DNA of 64,000 nucleotides from Mallotus nudiflorus. Its lineage: Eukaryota > Streptophyta > Magnoliopsida > Malpighiales > Euphorbiaceae. This document shows, piece after piece, positions 33,320 to 45,049 of the stretch (its first letter is position 1; the number at the start of each line of letters is the position of its first letter). A program made the translations under genes and the position numbers. The notes beneath the pieces are model-generated. The model saw only the letters and a program-made list of their open reading frames with translations. It was not told the DNA's origin and did no database searches. The DNA is taken from the NCBI GenBank assembly GCA_947683625.1, contig CANTUR010000114.1, positions 1,116,001-1,180,000 on the forward strand. Direction: 5' to 3'.

Positions 33320-36300
33320 TGATTCCTTTCTCAATTGGTATGAAATTGTTTGGTGTGATATTGTTGCCATGGATGCATTCCACATCCTTTTAGAAAGGCC
33401 TTGGCAGTATGATAGGGATGTTACCTATAATGGGTGAACTAACACATATAGTTTTATATTTGAGGGGGTTAAAATTGTATTGCTGCCTAGTAGACAGGTA
33501 TTCAAGAAGCGTAAGCAAGAAGGTGTTGGAGTTGGAGTCAATGCACTGATGAATTGTAAGAGTCAGATGTAAGGTATATGCTGGTAGGGAAGGAAGTGAC
33601 CAACTCAGTCCATGTTCCAGAGGTTGTCACTCCACTTATTATAGAATTTGGTGATCTTTTTCATGAGGAATTACTAGAAGGATTACTACCTTTACGTGAC
33701 ATTCAACATTATATTGATTTAGTGCTTGGAGCAGCCTTGCCCAATAGACCACATTATCGGATGAGTCCCAGTGAGCATGAGGAGTCACATCGACAAGTGA
33801 AAGAGCTCATAGTCAAAGGCCATATTAAAAAGAGCATGAGTCCTTGTGCGGTACCTGCCTTCTTGACACCCAAGAAAGATGGCTCATGGTGTATGTGTGT
33901 GGATAGTAGAGCCATCAATAAAATTACTATGAGGTACAGATTTTCCATTCCTTAGTTAGATGATTTGCTTAATCAGATTAGTGGTGCTACTATTTTCACT
34001 AAGCTTGATTTGAAAAGTAGGTATTACCAAATTCGTGTAAGACGTGGGGATGAATGGAAAATAATATTTAAGACTAGGGAAGGGTTGTATGAATGGCTTG
34101 TAATGCCATTTGGTTTGTTTAACGCTCTTAGTACTTTTATGCGTATCATGAATCAGTTGTTGCGGCCTTTTATTGGCAGATTTGTTGTGGTGTACTTTGG
34201 TGATATCATGATATTTAGAACTAACCTTAATAAGCATATGCAACATGTTAGAGAGGTTTTTAGTGTGTTACATAAGGAGAAATTCTATGCTGCCATGAAA
34301 AAATATGTTTTTATGACTCCCAAAATGTTATTTTTGGGGTAGGTGGTTTCCGGAGCTGGTTTGGAGGTGGATGTAACAAAGGTGGTAGCAATAAAAGAGT
34401 GGCCTAGACCAATGACCTTGATAGAATTACAGAGGTTCCATAGCCTAACATCCTTTTATAGGCGGTTCATTGCTAATTTCAGCACCATAATGGCACCAAT
34501 CACATATTGCATAAAAGATAGTAGGCTTGAATGGATAAATGAAGCAGAGACAACATTCAATTTGATTAAAGAATGCCTTATAACTACACCAATCTTAGTG
34601 CTGCGAAACTTTTCTCAACCTTTTGAGTTATATATAGATGCTTCCAAGATGGGCATTAGGGCGGTCTTGAGTCAGAATGGTAGGCCTGTGGCTTTCTTTA
34701 GTGAGAAATTATCTTGTTCAAAACTCAATTACAACACTTATGGTATTGAGTTTTATGCAGTTGTGTAAGTAGTGAGGCATTTTCATGATTATTTGTTTCA
34801 CAGGGAGTTTGTTTTGTACACAGATTATGATTCTTTGAGGCACCTACACCAACAGGATAAGGTTTCACTGCGCCGTGCAAGATGGGTGGCCTATTTGGAG
34901 CAGTTCACTTATATGGTAAAATATAAGTCTGGGGTCACTAATCCAGTGGTTGATGCTTTGAGTCATAGAAATTATTTATTGGGGGCCATAAAAGTTGAGG
35001 TGCCTAGGTTTGATTCTTTTTGTGATATGCTTGCATCTGACTCTTATTTTTCTGTAGTGATAAAAGATGTGCAGGCTAGGCAAAAGACATAATTTTTACT
35101 GCATGATGGTTTTTTGTTTAAGGGTAATCAATTGTGTATCCTCAATTGTAGCCTTCGCTTGTAGATCATAAGGGAGTTTCATAAAGAGGGGCATGTTGGC
35201 CAAGATAAAATGTTGCAATTGGTCCAGGCCTCCTACTTTTAGCCTTCAGTTCACAAAAAAGTTGAGAAGTACATGCAGAGGTGCAAAATCTGTTAAATTT
35301 CTAAAGGGACAAACACAAATTCAGGGCTCTACATGCCTTTACCAGTCCCTTCTGAACCTTGGGTTGATATTAGCATGGACTTTGTATTGGGATTACTATG
35401 AATGCAATGAGGTAATGACTCCATCTTTGTTATTGTTGATAGATTTTCTAAGATGGTTCATTTTATTCCTTGCAAAAAGACTACAGACATAGTAAATGTG
35501 GCATAACTATTCTTTTAGGATGTGTATCATCTGCATGGGTTTTCTACATCCATTGTCTCTGACAGAGATACTCGTTTCCTCAGTCATTTCTAGCGCAGCC
35601 TTTGGAAGATGACCAATACCCAACTGAATTTTAGTAATGCCTATCACCCTCAAATAAATGGGCAAATTGAAGTGGTGAATAGGGCATTGGGCAACCTATT
35701 GGATTGTCTAGTGGGGGACCATGTGAAGGGTTGGGATCATAAGCTATGTCAGGCAAAATTCACTCATAGCCACGCTGTTAATCGTAGCACAGGATTCAAT
35801 CCTTTTCAGGTTATTTATTCCATTCAGCCAAGAGGTCCTCTTGACTTGATGCCCCTACCTAGCAAAATAAGAGTCCATGGGAAAGTAGCAGATTTTGTTT
35901 TAGGCTTGCAGGATGTACACAAGACAGTCTTTGATAATTTATCTACTGCCAACTCTAAGTACAAGTATATTGTAGATAAAAAATGCAAACCTGTGGAGTT
36001 CGAGGTCGGTGATTTTATATGGACAGTCCTGATAAAAGATCAATTTCTAGTAGGGGAGTACAACAAGCTATTTGACAGGAAGACTGGTCCAGTCAAAATG
36101 GTGGAGAAGATCAATTCCAATGCTTATCATTTGAAGATGCCTAGCCATGTTCGCACAATAAATGTATTTAATGTTAAACATCTAATTCCCTTCACTGGCG
36201 ATTCTTTTGATGATGATGATGCTATGTTGAATTCGAGGTTAAATTTTCTATCACCTGGGGGGAATGATGCGGATGAGATTGCATTGATGTTTATAGATGG

Positions 36301-36350
36301 GTTTGACAAAGTGGGCATGCACACTTGGGCTTCACATGGATGGTCGTGGT
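33320..36350 (+). pseudogene. gypsy pol remnant (RT, RNase H, integrase)
   Basis: Starts with ERPWQYDRDVTYNG near 33390. RT (33578-34342) reads WCMCVDSRAINKITMRYRFS, a stop, then FTKLDLKSRYYQIRVRRGDE and MPFGLFNALSTFMRIMNQLL. The catalytic motif is YFGD (34193-34204) where YFDD is expected, so it is inactive. RNase H (34343-35092) holds FELYIDASKMGIRAVLSQ and LYTDYDSLRHL. Integrase (35193-36352) holds FSNAYHPQINGQIEVVNRAL with the catalytic Glu, and ends HVRTINVFNVKHLIPFTGDS. At least four in-frame stops. Confidence 0.92.
36256..36264 (+). other. Polypurine tract of the gypsy element
   Basis: A run of six G followed by AA lies immediately before the 3' LTR at 36265. Confidence 0.8.
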
Positions 36351-36773
36351 GACCCTGATTGAACCATAGGCCTTGTAATATATCAAATTGAAGCTGACTC
36401 AGAGCTCTATAATAAGTGCTACACACTTGATTTGTAACATTCCATCTTTAGGTCCAAATTCCTTTATTTAGGCCCTTAAATTTGCCTTTAAAGTTTATGT
36501 TCCTTTTTTAGATTTTTTTGTCTTTTCTTCCTTTTTTGTTTTTAGGGTTTTTTTCCTAAACTCTATTTATCTGTCTCTTTGGGGTTGTTTAAGGATGGCT
36601 TTTATTAAATTATTAATCAAATTTATTTTTTTTCCTAATATTCAGTATTCCTTGTGTGAATCAACGATTATTGATGGGTAAATCAACAAGTTATAAAAGA
36701 TTATTAGGTGGTAGTCATGCGTGATTCAACGTCGAGTAGTATTTATCCATTATTTTAGGCTTCCGCTATGTCA
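36265..36773 (+). repeat. 3' LTR of the gypsy element in the MULE
   Basis: A 509-bp partner of 28098-28624. The pol frame runs on into it for about 28 codons before a stop. Confidence 0.93.
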
Positions 36774-37274
36774 TAGCTTTTATTTAAGAAGAAGAAAAAG
36801 AGATTTCTAAAATTGGGATTGAAGTTTTCCAAAGCTTAAACTTTGCCACTATTAAAAAATGCAAAATAATGCTATTAGAAACAACACAAACTATGTGTAG
36901 CTCAAGACCTTATAAGTAAATGGACAAGTTAAAAGCACATGCATAGTCATTAAAGCTCCACATATAGAAGAATAATTACTTGACAAAGGGCAGAAATAAA
37001 AAGAAAAAGACCATTATTGTGTGGTAAGCTGTCCAATATCATGAATAAAAAAATAATTCACTCTTGGATAGAACTAAATTACAAAGAAATCTGCTATAAC
37101 TCTCTCCCAATTACATATGCTATATGTTTCCAAAATAATATGCCTGAAGCCAAAATCCCATCCTAATTTTAGACCTTTAAGTATACCCCACAATTCAGAT
37201 GTGATTGAAGAGCAATTCTAAATCTTGAGAGCGAATCCTCCTAACCATTTTCCAAATCCATCCTTAATTACACA
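36774..37274 (-). pseudogene. LINE-type RNase H fragment, downstream part
   Basis: Continues, on the minus strand, the RNase H begun at 41984-42062. After the copia is removed the frame reads SFEIGGVIKDGFGKWLGGFA, then SSITSELWGILKGLKLGWDF. These are core strands and the Glu-containing helix of an RVT_3 RNase H. Stops follow. Near 36785-36865 a second piece, KFKLWKTSIPILEISF, looks like a zf-RVT start and is similar to the sequence at 28030-28090 on the other side of the gypsy. Confidence 0.8.
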
Positions 37275-37579
37275 TGTTGTAAAATAACATAGAAAATAAC
37301 AAGAGTAAAGAAAGAAAATAGAAAAGAGAAAATGAACACAGAGATTTAATAAGGTTCAGCAATGTGCCTATGTCCTCAAGAGTGAGCGACTAGAGTTTTC
37401 TTATTATTCAGAACACCTCCTAGGGTTACAAAAACATGCTCTATATATAATAGAATAGGTATGATACATATTACAAAATCATCCCTATACTATACCACTG
37501 GGCATTGCCCTTATACCCCCAAACCATCTAACCATAACCCCACAATTAAACCACTGCTACATATGAGCCACATACAACA
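37275..37579 (-). repeat. 3' LTR of the second copia
   Basis: A 305-bp direct repeat of 41683-41983 (shared CATGCTCTATATATAATAGA). Confidence 0.92.
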
Positions 37580-40500
37580 ATCTTCACCTTGACAAATATC
37601 AAGCCCCTTAGCAGATAGAAATCTTGAAGTTTCTCTCATGCTAAATAGGTTAGGGGAACAGGCTTCTTTAGCGTCTAGCAACATTTAACAAGTTCAAGCA
37701 ATGCTTGAACTTGTCACTGGTAATTGGCTTTGTTAACATATCATCTGCATTATCATAAGTGTGAATCTTCTATAAAAATATCTGTCCAGATGTAATCAAC
37801 TTCCTAATCTTATGAAACCTCACATCAATATGCTTTGTCCTAGCATAATACACTTAATTCTTTGCCAAATAAATGACACTCTAACTATCACAATGCAACT
37901 AAGCTCCTCCTTGCTCAATACCCAATTCCTTCACTAGTCCTATTAGCCATAATGCTTCCTTAGCAACTTCTGCTACTACCATATACTCTGCTTCAGTTGT
38001 AGATAATGTCACTATAGCCTAAATTATGGATTTCCAATAAATAGGTCCTCTTATACGAGTAAACACATACCTATTGTAGACCTTATATCATCCATATCAC
38101 CAGCATAATCTGAATCCACATATCCTACAATTGAAGGATCACCCTAATGACCACCTAATATGATGCCATGACCTGTTGTGCCCCTTAGATATCTGAATAT
38201 CCATTTGATGGCTTCCTAATTCTACCTGCCTAGTTTTAACATAAACTTACTGACTTGACTAATAACATAAGCCAAATCAGGTTTAATACAAACCATTGCA
38301 TACATCAAGTAGCCAATTGTATTGGCATATGGTACCTTTGCCATGTCTTTAATTTCTCTATATGACTTCAGGCACTAATCTAAGGAAAGTCTGAAGTGAC
38401 TCGCCAATGGAGTACTCATTGGTTTAGCACTGCTTATCCCAAATCTGTCTAACACCTTCTCAGTACAATTTTACTAAGATAACCAAAGTTTTCTAGAGCC
38501 CCAATCCATGTGAATCTCCATTCCAAGAATTTTCTTTGCAGTACCTAAATCCTTTATGTCAAACTCTTTCCCTAACAATGCTTTCAACTCAATAACATCA
38601 TGCTAACTTTTAGTAGTAATAAGCATATTATCAATATATAGTAATAGAAAAAATTAAAGAATCATCATTAAGGCTTTCAACATAAACACAACAATCATAC
38701 TCATAGTGCCTATATCCAATCTGAATCATGTAGGAATCAAACCTCTTGTACCACTACCTTAGAGACTACTTTAACCTATACAAGGACCTTTTTAATTTGC
38801 ATACCAAATGTTCTTACCCAGGTTGGGTGAACCCTTTTGGCTACTTCATATAAATATGCTCCTTTAGGTCACCATAGAGAAATGTTGTCTTTACATCCAT
38901 CTGCTCCAAATGCATATCCCAATTGGCTACTAAAGATAACACTACCTTGATGGTAGTGCATCTAACCACAGAAGAGAAGATCTTATCATAGTCAATCCCC
39001 TTATGCTATAAGTACCCTTTTTCCACTAGTCGAGCCTTGAACTTTTCCCTTTCTTTCTCTAATACTGTTGGCTTCTTTTTGTACACCCATTTGAGCCCTA
39101 TAGCCTTTTTTTTATACACCCATTTTCCCTCTAGTAGATAAGTAAGCTCCCATGTTTAATTTTTGTGCAAAGATTCCATCTCCTCCACTATAACACCCAT
39201 CCATCTATCTTTCTCCTCACTGAGCATAGCTTCTTGAAAAGTTGATGGATGTCTATTGCTAATAAGGAGAGAAAAAGAAGCCAATTCTTTATACCTAAAT
39301 ATATTAGGAGGCTTTATGGTGAGTCTCTCTCTATCTCTGACTAGACTATAGTGTTGTTCTTCACCTAAAGTGGAGAGTGAAGGCCTTGAACTAGAACTTT
39401 CAACCCTTTTATTGTCTAGGACTTATGGTTCTAAGTTCACTTACACTACCTTTAAACTGGAACTGCTTCCATCGCCTGTTGGCACATCACTTTGATTTTT
39501 ATGTTGTAACTTGGACTTTTTATTAAATACTGCATCCCTGCTAATCACCACCTTCTTTAAAACTGGATCTTAAAACTTGAACCCTTTTACAACTTTCACA
39601 TAGCCTAGGAAGATGAACTTCTTGGACTTTGGATTAAGTTTAAACCTCTCATCACTGGATATATGCACATAAGTAGGACAACTAAAAATCTTTAAATTAC
39701 AAAGATCAATTAGTTTACATGTCCATACCTTTTCTGCTACCTTCTTACCTAATGATGCCCATGGTGATCTATTTATAAGGTAGTATGCCATACTCACATC
39801 TTCTGCCCAAAAACTATTAAGAAGCCCTACATTTAATCTCAAGCACCTTGCCATATCAGTAATGGATATATTCATCCTCTTTAACGCACCATTTTACTGT
39901 GATTTCTTATGAATTAAAAAGTGCCTCTAAATACCATGATCCTCACAAAATTTTTAAAACTTTAAATCTGTGTATTTTATCTTATTGTCTGATTTTAAAT
40001 ATTTGATTTTTCTCCCTGTCTAGTTCTCTACCTTTGCTTTCCACTGCTTAAACTTAGCAAACATCTCAGAGTTCTATTTCAAACAATACACCCAAACTTT
40101 TCAAGAAAAATCATTAGTAAAAGTGACAAAGTATTAAGACCTGCCCAATGACAGTTCTTTAGTAGGCCCTCATACATCAGAATGCACATAATCAAGAATT
40201 CCCTTTGTTGTATGCTAACTAGTCATGAATCTAACTCTAAACTATTTTCCAAGCATACAATATTTATAGAATTATAATTTACAACTTTTAACACCATTTA
40301 ACAGACCTCATTTATGCAATTTAGCCATCTTATGCTTACTAAGGTGACTTAAACACATATGTCATAGTTTTGTACTATCATCATCTAACACTACTAATAC
40401 AACTCCACCTACAACAGTATTCCCTAATAGTTTATAAATATTCCCCATGGTTTGTTCATAGTTAATATACCTTTAGTTACTCTCATGATTTCCTTATTAT

Positions 40501-41682
40501 CATCATATTTTTATGGAAAACCATTAAGATGTAATGAGCCTAGGGAAATCAGATTCTTTCTCAAGTCTAGTATATGCCTAACATGACATAAAGTCCTGAC
40601 AATACCATTATGCATATGAACTTTAATGGTTCCTATACTGGTAATAACACAAGTTTATCATCACTTAAATTATCAACACCAAAGGAACCTAACCTGTATG
40701 ATCTGAACCGCTCCTTGTTAGGTTTCATGTGATAAAATACTGTTAAATCAAGAATCTGACAATCCATGAACTGATTTGTTGTAACTAACAACATATCCTC
40801 ATCTCTAAAATTTGCCACATTTATAAACTTTGACGAGTCATCATTCTTCTTGTCGTCATTTTGCCCTCTTTGTCTTGGACATTCTTTCATTATATGCCCA
40901 TTCTCCTTACACTTAAAGCACTAAACTACTTTTCTGCTTCTGGATTTTGACCTAAACTTCCCTTTTACAGAACCTTCTCTACCTTGTCTTTTGCCACGAT
41001 CCAGATTACGCTTCATATGCAATCCTTCACCATGAGATTGTTCATTGGCATTTTGTTTCTATTGGTTAAAAGCCAATAATGCTATAGTAATCTCCTCTAG
41101 GCTAATTAACTATTTTCTATATGTAAGGGTAGTCACCAAGTGTTTATAAGATGACAGTAAAGAACACAACAATATAATTGCTTTGTCCTTATCCTCAATC
41201 TTCACATCAACCCAAACCAAATAAGTGATTATCTAATTAAAGACATCAACATGTTATGCCAAATTTGAACCCTCCTGTATCTTCAACCCATATAGATGTT
41301 GCTAAAGATACAGTTTGTTTGTAAGTATTTTGGACATATACTGATTCTTTAATTTTTTTCATACCTCTCTCGGAGATTTAATGTCTATAACTTGGTATAT
41401 AATCTCATCTACTAAGCATAATCGTATAGTACCTGTTGCTCACTATTGTAACTCCTTTTAATCAAGATCATCCATGCCTTTTAGTTTCTTGGCGCTGTCC
41501 TCTTAATCAAGATCATCCATGCCTTTTGGTTTCTTAGCCCACAACGCCTTCAAAATCCCTTACTGTACTAACAAATCCTTTTCTTATGTCAGCAATAATT
41601 TGAAGTTACTGGTTCTATCGAATTTCCCCACTTTGAATTTTGCTCTAGAATTTAGAGCCATCACAACTACTTTGATACTAGT
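37580..41682 (-). pseudogene. Second copia gag-pol remnant
   Basis: Read minus. Gag start KFKVGKFDRTSNFKLLLT is near 41590-41690. The zinc knuckle CFKCKENGHIMKEC (40878-40919) is complete. The protease is decayed (ILDLTVFYHMKP where LDSGCSYHMTP is usual). The integrase C-terminal part RCLRLNVGLLNSFWAEDVSM with YLINRSP lies at 39570-39875. The RT has YIDN where YVDD is expected (near 38617-38655). Interrupted by dozens of stops. A 43-bp tandem duplication (ATCAAGATCATCCATGCCTT) sits at 41458-41543 in gag. The motifs resemble Tnt1/Tork-type copia (inference). Confidence 0.9.
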
Positions 41683-41983
41683 TGTTACGAAATAACACAG
41701 AAAATAACAAAAGTAAAGAAAAAAGAAAAGAGAAAATGGACATAGAGATTTAACGTGGTTTGACAATGTGCCTACGTCCTCGAGAGCGAGTAGCTAGAGT
41801 TTTCTTATTATTTAGAACACCTTATAGGGTTACAAATTCATGCTCTATATATAATAGAATAGGTATAATACATATTAAAAAATCAACGTTGTACCATACC
41901 ACTAGGCATTGCCCTCGCACCCCTAACCCATTTAACCGTAACCCCACAATTAAACTGCTACTACATATGAGCCATATATAACA
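41683..41983 (-). repeat. 5' LTR of the second copia
   Basis: A 301-bp partner of 37275-37579. Confidence 0.92.
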
Positions 41984-42062
41984 ACACCTATTTCAAAAGA
42001 GAGCATCTTGGTCTTGCTGAAAGAACCATCCATATTAATCTTTACCCATCCTTTGGTTTTAA
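41984..42062 (-). pseudogene. LINE-type RNase H fragment, first part
   Basis: Minus strand reads KGWVKINMDGSFSKTK, then MLSFEIG, the first strand of an RVT_3-type RNase H with its first catalytic Asp. It abuts the DUF538 fragment directly on its other side and continues at 37274 beyond the copia. Confidence 0.85.
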
Positions 42063-42065
42063 TAT

Positions 42066-42390
42066 ATTTTAGACTTTAAAAAAAGTCATTAGCTCCGTAC
42101 TCTTCACTTCGGTTAGTCTCTTCATCCTTCGATCCTCCACAAACGTTGTCACCTCCTTATCATAACTCACATTCCTTCTAATCATATGGAATCTATGGTT
42201 CTTTGCATTCTTCTATTTCTACCAAAAAAATCCAACGGTCCAATTGTAACCCACCTCTACGATGTCGTCTAAAGGCAACAGTCTCTTTGGTAATCATATC
42301 TCCTCTAGAAGCTCCACTGATTTCTGCTTGTAGAGGGCTTCTCCATGATAGATCTCCGCTTCATCCTTGTGATTATCTATTATTAGTTGT
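42066..42390 (-). pseudogene. Captured DUF538 gene fragment in the MULE
   Basis: Minus strand: KDEAEIYHGEALYKQKSVEL, then LPKRLLPLDDIVEVGYN, then HRFHMIRRNVSYD and KEVTTFVEDRRMKRL, then LTEVKSTELMTFF and a stop. This follows plant DUF538 proteins (small, function poorly known) from about residue 10 to near the end of the conserved domain, recognised from memory. Three in-frame stops sit inside: TGA after LLEEI, and two TAG around GFFW-x-K-x-K, where family members have sense codons. It is pseudogenised and starts right at the right TIR. No intron is visible in the captured part. Confidence 0.85.
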
Positions 42391-42607
42391 TGAGATGAAA
42401 TATTTTGAGAAGAAGGAGATGGAAAGGCCTAAATGGCCCAATTTTAAGGGCATATAACATTGAGAAATAAGATGAAATAGACTGTCGTTAAGAGAAGGGC
42501 CAAAATGTCAATAAAACTTAAATTTAAGTTTAAGTGAACCAAAATTTAGTTAAAGTACTTAAGTGAACCCATGAGTATACTTTATGGGTGAAAATGTACC
42601 TTATCCC
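42390..42607 (-). repeat. Right TIR of the Mutator-like element
   Basis: Inverted match of 27299-27536. The tip ends CCTTATCCC at 42607, followed by the 9-bp duplication AAAAATTTA. Confidence 0.92.
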
Positions 42608-42650
42608 AAAAATTTAAAATGATAAATTTTAAGCTTGAGAAGATAGAATT

Positions 42651-44235
42651 TGTTGGTGTATGGATGGAAGTTTATTGGCTTTCAACGGATTCTAGAAACC
42701 TTTTTGGATACTTTTCATATCAACATTGTCTCTTCTCTTTTGCTTTCACTGTACATAGAAGTGTTTGATTTGTATACCCATGCTTTTTTTTCCCTTTGTC
42801 TTCATTTTAAATGCCAAGAGAAAAATAATTCTAATTTAATTTAAGTAAAATAGAATGTAAAATATTTGCTGAAGAATATAATTTAATCGGCAGAATTAAT
42901 TAATGTATAGATGATGTTTAAAAGAAGTAATAATTAAATTCCCGGCTGATCTCCCTAGTTCCAACCTATATATATAACTATTGATACTCAAAATTCACAT
43001 AATTTTCGCTAATTCGGTTAAATCAAACAAGAATATAATAATAATAAATATCCATCAATAATTAATTTAACATAATTATAAATATTAGTATTCAAATTTA
43101 AAATTTAATTTAAGTAAAAATAATTTTCTGCTAACTGATCACAATAATTGTTGGTAATCTTTTATTTTTTTTATCACTATCAGTAACCCTTTATATATTT
43201 TTAATTTAGTCAACAAAATATATATTTTTAAATCTCTTTATTAAATTAATTTTTTCTTTATATGATTTTTGTATATATTAACACTCAACCCAAAACTTAA
43301 TTTAAATAAAAATAATTTCTTACCAAACTGATCTCAATAATTATTTGTAACCCATTACTATTAGTATTATTATTATTATTATTATTATTAGTAACTCTTA
43401 ATATATTTTTAATTTAGACAAAAAATATATATTTTTAAATCTCTATATTAAATTAATTTTTCTTTATATATATTCTCTCTGTTTTGTGGGTTTTAATATT
43501 GAATTTTGAAGTAATTCGACTTTGGCTTATATGAGATCAAAATCACACACGGGACGAGAGGAAACAACAATGTGTGGGAGTTGCCTTGTCTACCTCTCCA
43601 TTATACACAAAATGTTATAATATCATTAATTAGTGGAGCCTCATTGCAAAGAGGGTTTGTTGAGCAACAACTAATGTTTACTGTATAATTTTTTATTATG
43701 TGGCTGGATGCATCTGTTGTCAGATTTTAATTTCGAAACTTATAAATAAGAAATAAATATTTTTATACAACATATTTGGATTATATTTTAAAAATAACCA
43801 GATTTATATACTTATTAGTTTTAAATTTAAATTATAGTGTATGAATTTATATTAAATTAATTATTGTGAAATTTATCTGAATTATATAAATTCAGTAGAA
43901 TTTAAATTCTGGTATTTTGAAAATAAAAAAATTATTAAACCCTCAATATTTTTACTTATAAAACAAAAACAAATATCTTGAGACAATAAAACTACAAAAG
44001 CACTAATCGGACAGCAGAGCTGTCCTGAACCAGAAACTGATGATCTACTACAAGTTGCTGAAATCTGTGGCAGCCTAAGGCATGAACTTTTTATTTCTGG
44101 CAGTTTCTTCTTATCTTTTCCATTTCATTTCACATCATATCAAAATCCAAAATTAAATATTCTAGCCCACATGCAAGAGATCACAATGCTCAAAGAATTA
44201 TTCCCATAAATCTGGCATTACACGCATAACATGAC
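42651..44235 (-). repeat. UGT84B upstream region, copy 1
   Basis: Matches 47700-49567 in order: ACCTTTTTGGATACTTT near 42699, GAGATCAAAATCACACACG near 43532, CTGAAATCTGTGGCAGCCT near 44057. It is therefore the 5' flank of a UGT84B copy that is missing to the left (the MULE lies there), followed by the 3' end of the next copy. Contains a TTA trinucleotide run near 43360-43390. No gene. Confidence 0.8.
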
Positions 44236-44520
44236 ATTATGTCTCTAACCATTGTTGTACCATCAATAGACCAATCGCATGATGTAAGAAATGACATGAC
44301 AATACATACATATTCGTTTGTCTTTTATCTTATATTTGCTTATTCATGAGCATCTTCTTCACCATATACCCCACTTGAGTGATCTCTCCCAATAATCTCA
44401 TGAACAAACTTCTGAATATTCCGATCCGATGAGCGGCCGCCGGCCACCGTGTAACTTGCTGCTTGCTTCAGTTCTTTTGCATTGGACTTGAGCTCTTCAG
44501 ATTTTGGTCCATTTTGTAAG
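44236..44520 (-). pseudogene. UGT84B C-terminal pseudogene (copy A)
   Basis: About 60 C-terminal codons and the 3' UTR of a UGT84B, matching 45637-45920. On the minus strand it reads PKSEELKSNAKELKQAA, then a GGRSSDRN segment, and ends SSGVYGEEDAHE before the stop. Homology ends near 44520, so the PSPG box and everything before it are absent. The shared 3' UTR (ACCATTGTTGTACCATCAAT on the plus strand) is also found at 45650 and 49580. Confidence 0.9.
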
Positions 44521-45049
44521 TTAATTAAGGCTTCAAAATTTCAACAAGGTCGCATCCAAAGTTAGTCCCCTGCAAGCACTTTGACACTTAACTTGCAAGT
44601 TCATCAATGTTTGCTTCTGTTAATCCCAAACAGTTTTTCCATTGGCCTATGCCAATTACTATTCAAGCTTGTAACATGACAGCTTTGAAGATGATAAAAA
44701 ATGAACTTGGTCGTAGTCTATGTTTCTACCAATCCCAAGAAAGAAAGATCAAGTCCAAACAATGTAGTCAAGTATGGCAGCTTGGCTTTTTTTTTTTTTT
44801 TCCTGTCACCATGCTTGTTTGACTTTAAACTGCAAATCCCTTCCCATTTTTCCATTGTTCTTTTCCTTTTGAATCATAAGATAAGGCTGTCCATTCCTGC
44901 AGAAGGATTATACTCCGAAATATTTGTTGAGAGTTTAAAGCTGCATTAACAACATCAAGATTTCAGGCTACCAAACCGGAGTACAAATAGTGTTACTTGT
45001 TGGCAATTTAAAATCCAGAAATCATTTGAAAAAAAAAAAAAAAAAAAAA
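44521..45049. other. Unassigned spacer with oligo(A) run
   Basis: No recognised gene. Contains an oligo(T) run near 44789-44803 and an A run of about 20 at 45030-45049. 44964-45006 is the first copy of a ~40-bp direct repeat whose second copy is 45356-45395. Confidence 0.5.

Larger units (their letters stand above)
28098..36773 (+). mobile_element. Ty3-gypsy retrotransposon in the MULE
   Basis: Plus-strand element with LTRs 28098-28624 and 36265-36773, both starting TGATG(T/C)GGATGAG and ending GCTATGTCA. The primer-binding site TGGTATCAAAGC (28627-28638) is initiator-Met type. The purine tract GGGGGGAA directly precedes the 3' LTR. Order is gag, protease, RT, RNase H, integrase. A 3.2-kb solo LTR (30085-33307) lies between protease and RT; without it the element is about 5.4 kb. 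The flanks CAGGT and TAGCT match at only three of five bases, so the target duplication has decayed or is lost. Many stops in every domain. Confidence 0.92.
37275..41983 (-). mobile_element. Second Ty1-copia retrotransposon
   Basis: A 4.7-kb minus-strand element that splits the RNase H fragment in the MULE. LTRs are 37275-37579 and 41683-41983, starting TGTT and ending AACA. The flanks ACACA and ACACC give a near-perfect 5-bp duplication. Inside the left LTR the minus strand reads GTCAAGGTGAAGAT, the typical copia purine tract. The primer-binding site beside the right LTR is a decayed TAGTATCAAAGT. Full length, but every domain has stops. Confidence 0.92.
27299..42607 (-). mobile_element. Pack-MULE (Mutator-like element) with nested retrotransposons
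   Basis: Ends GGGATAAGGTACATTTTCAC in inverted orientation at both sides, with terminal inverted repeats of about 220-240 bp and a perfect 9-bp duplication AAAAATTTA (27290-27298 and 42608-42616). Long TIRs and a 9-bp duplication define Mutator-like elements. Removing the gypsy (28098-36773) and the copia (37275-41983) leaves about 1.9 kb. It encodes no transposase and therefore moved non-autonomously. The interior, read minus, is a DUF538 gene fragment, then a LINE-type RNase H fragment, then a zf-RVT/RNase H fragment. Carrying fragments of unrelated genes is what defines a Pack-MULE. Confidence 0.9.

Noticed and set aside
28098..36773. Target duplication CAGGT/TAGCT for the gypsy
   Set aside because: Only three of five bases match, so I do not claim it. 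The element boundaries rest on LTR ends, primer site and purine tract.
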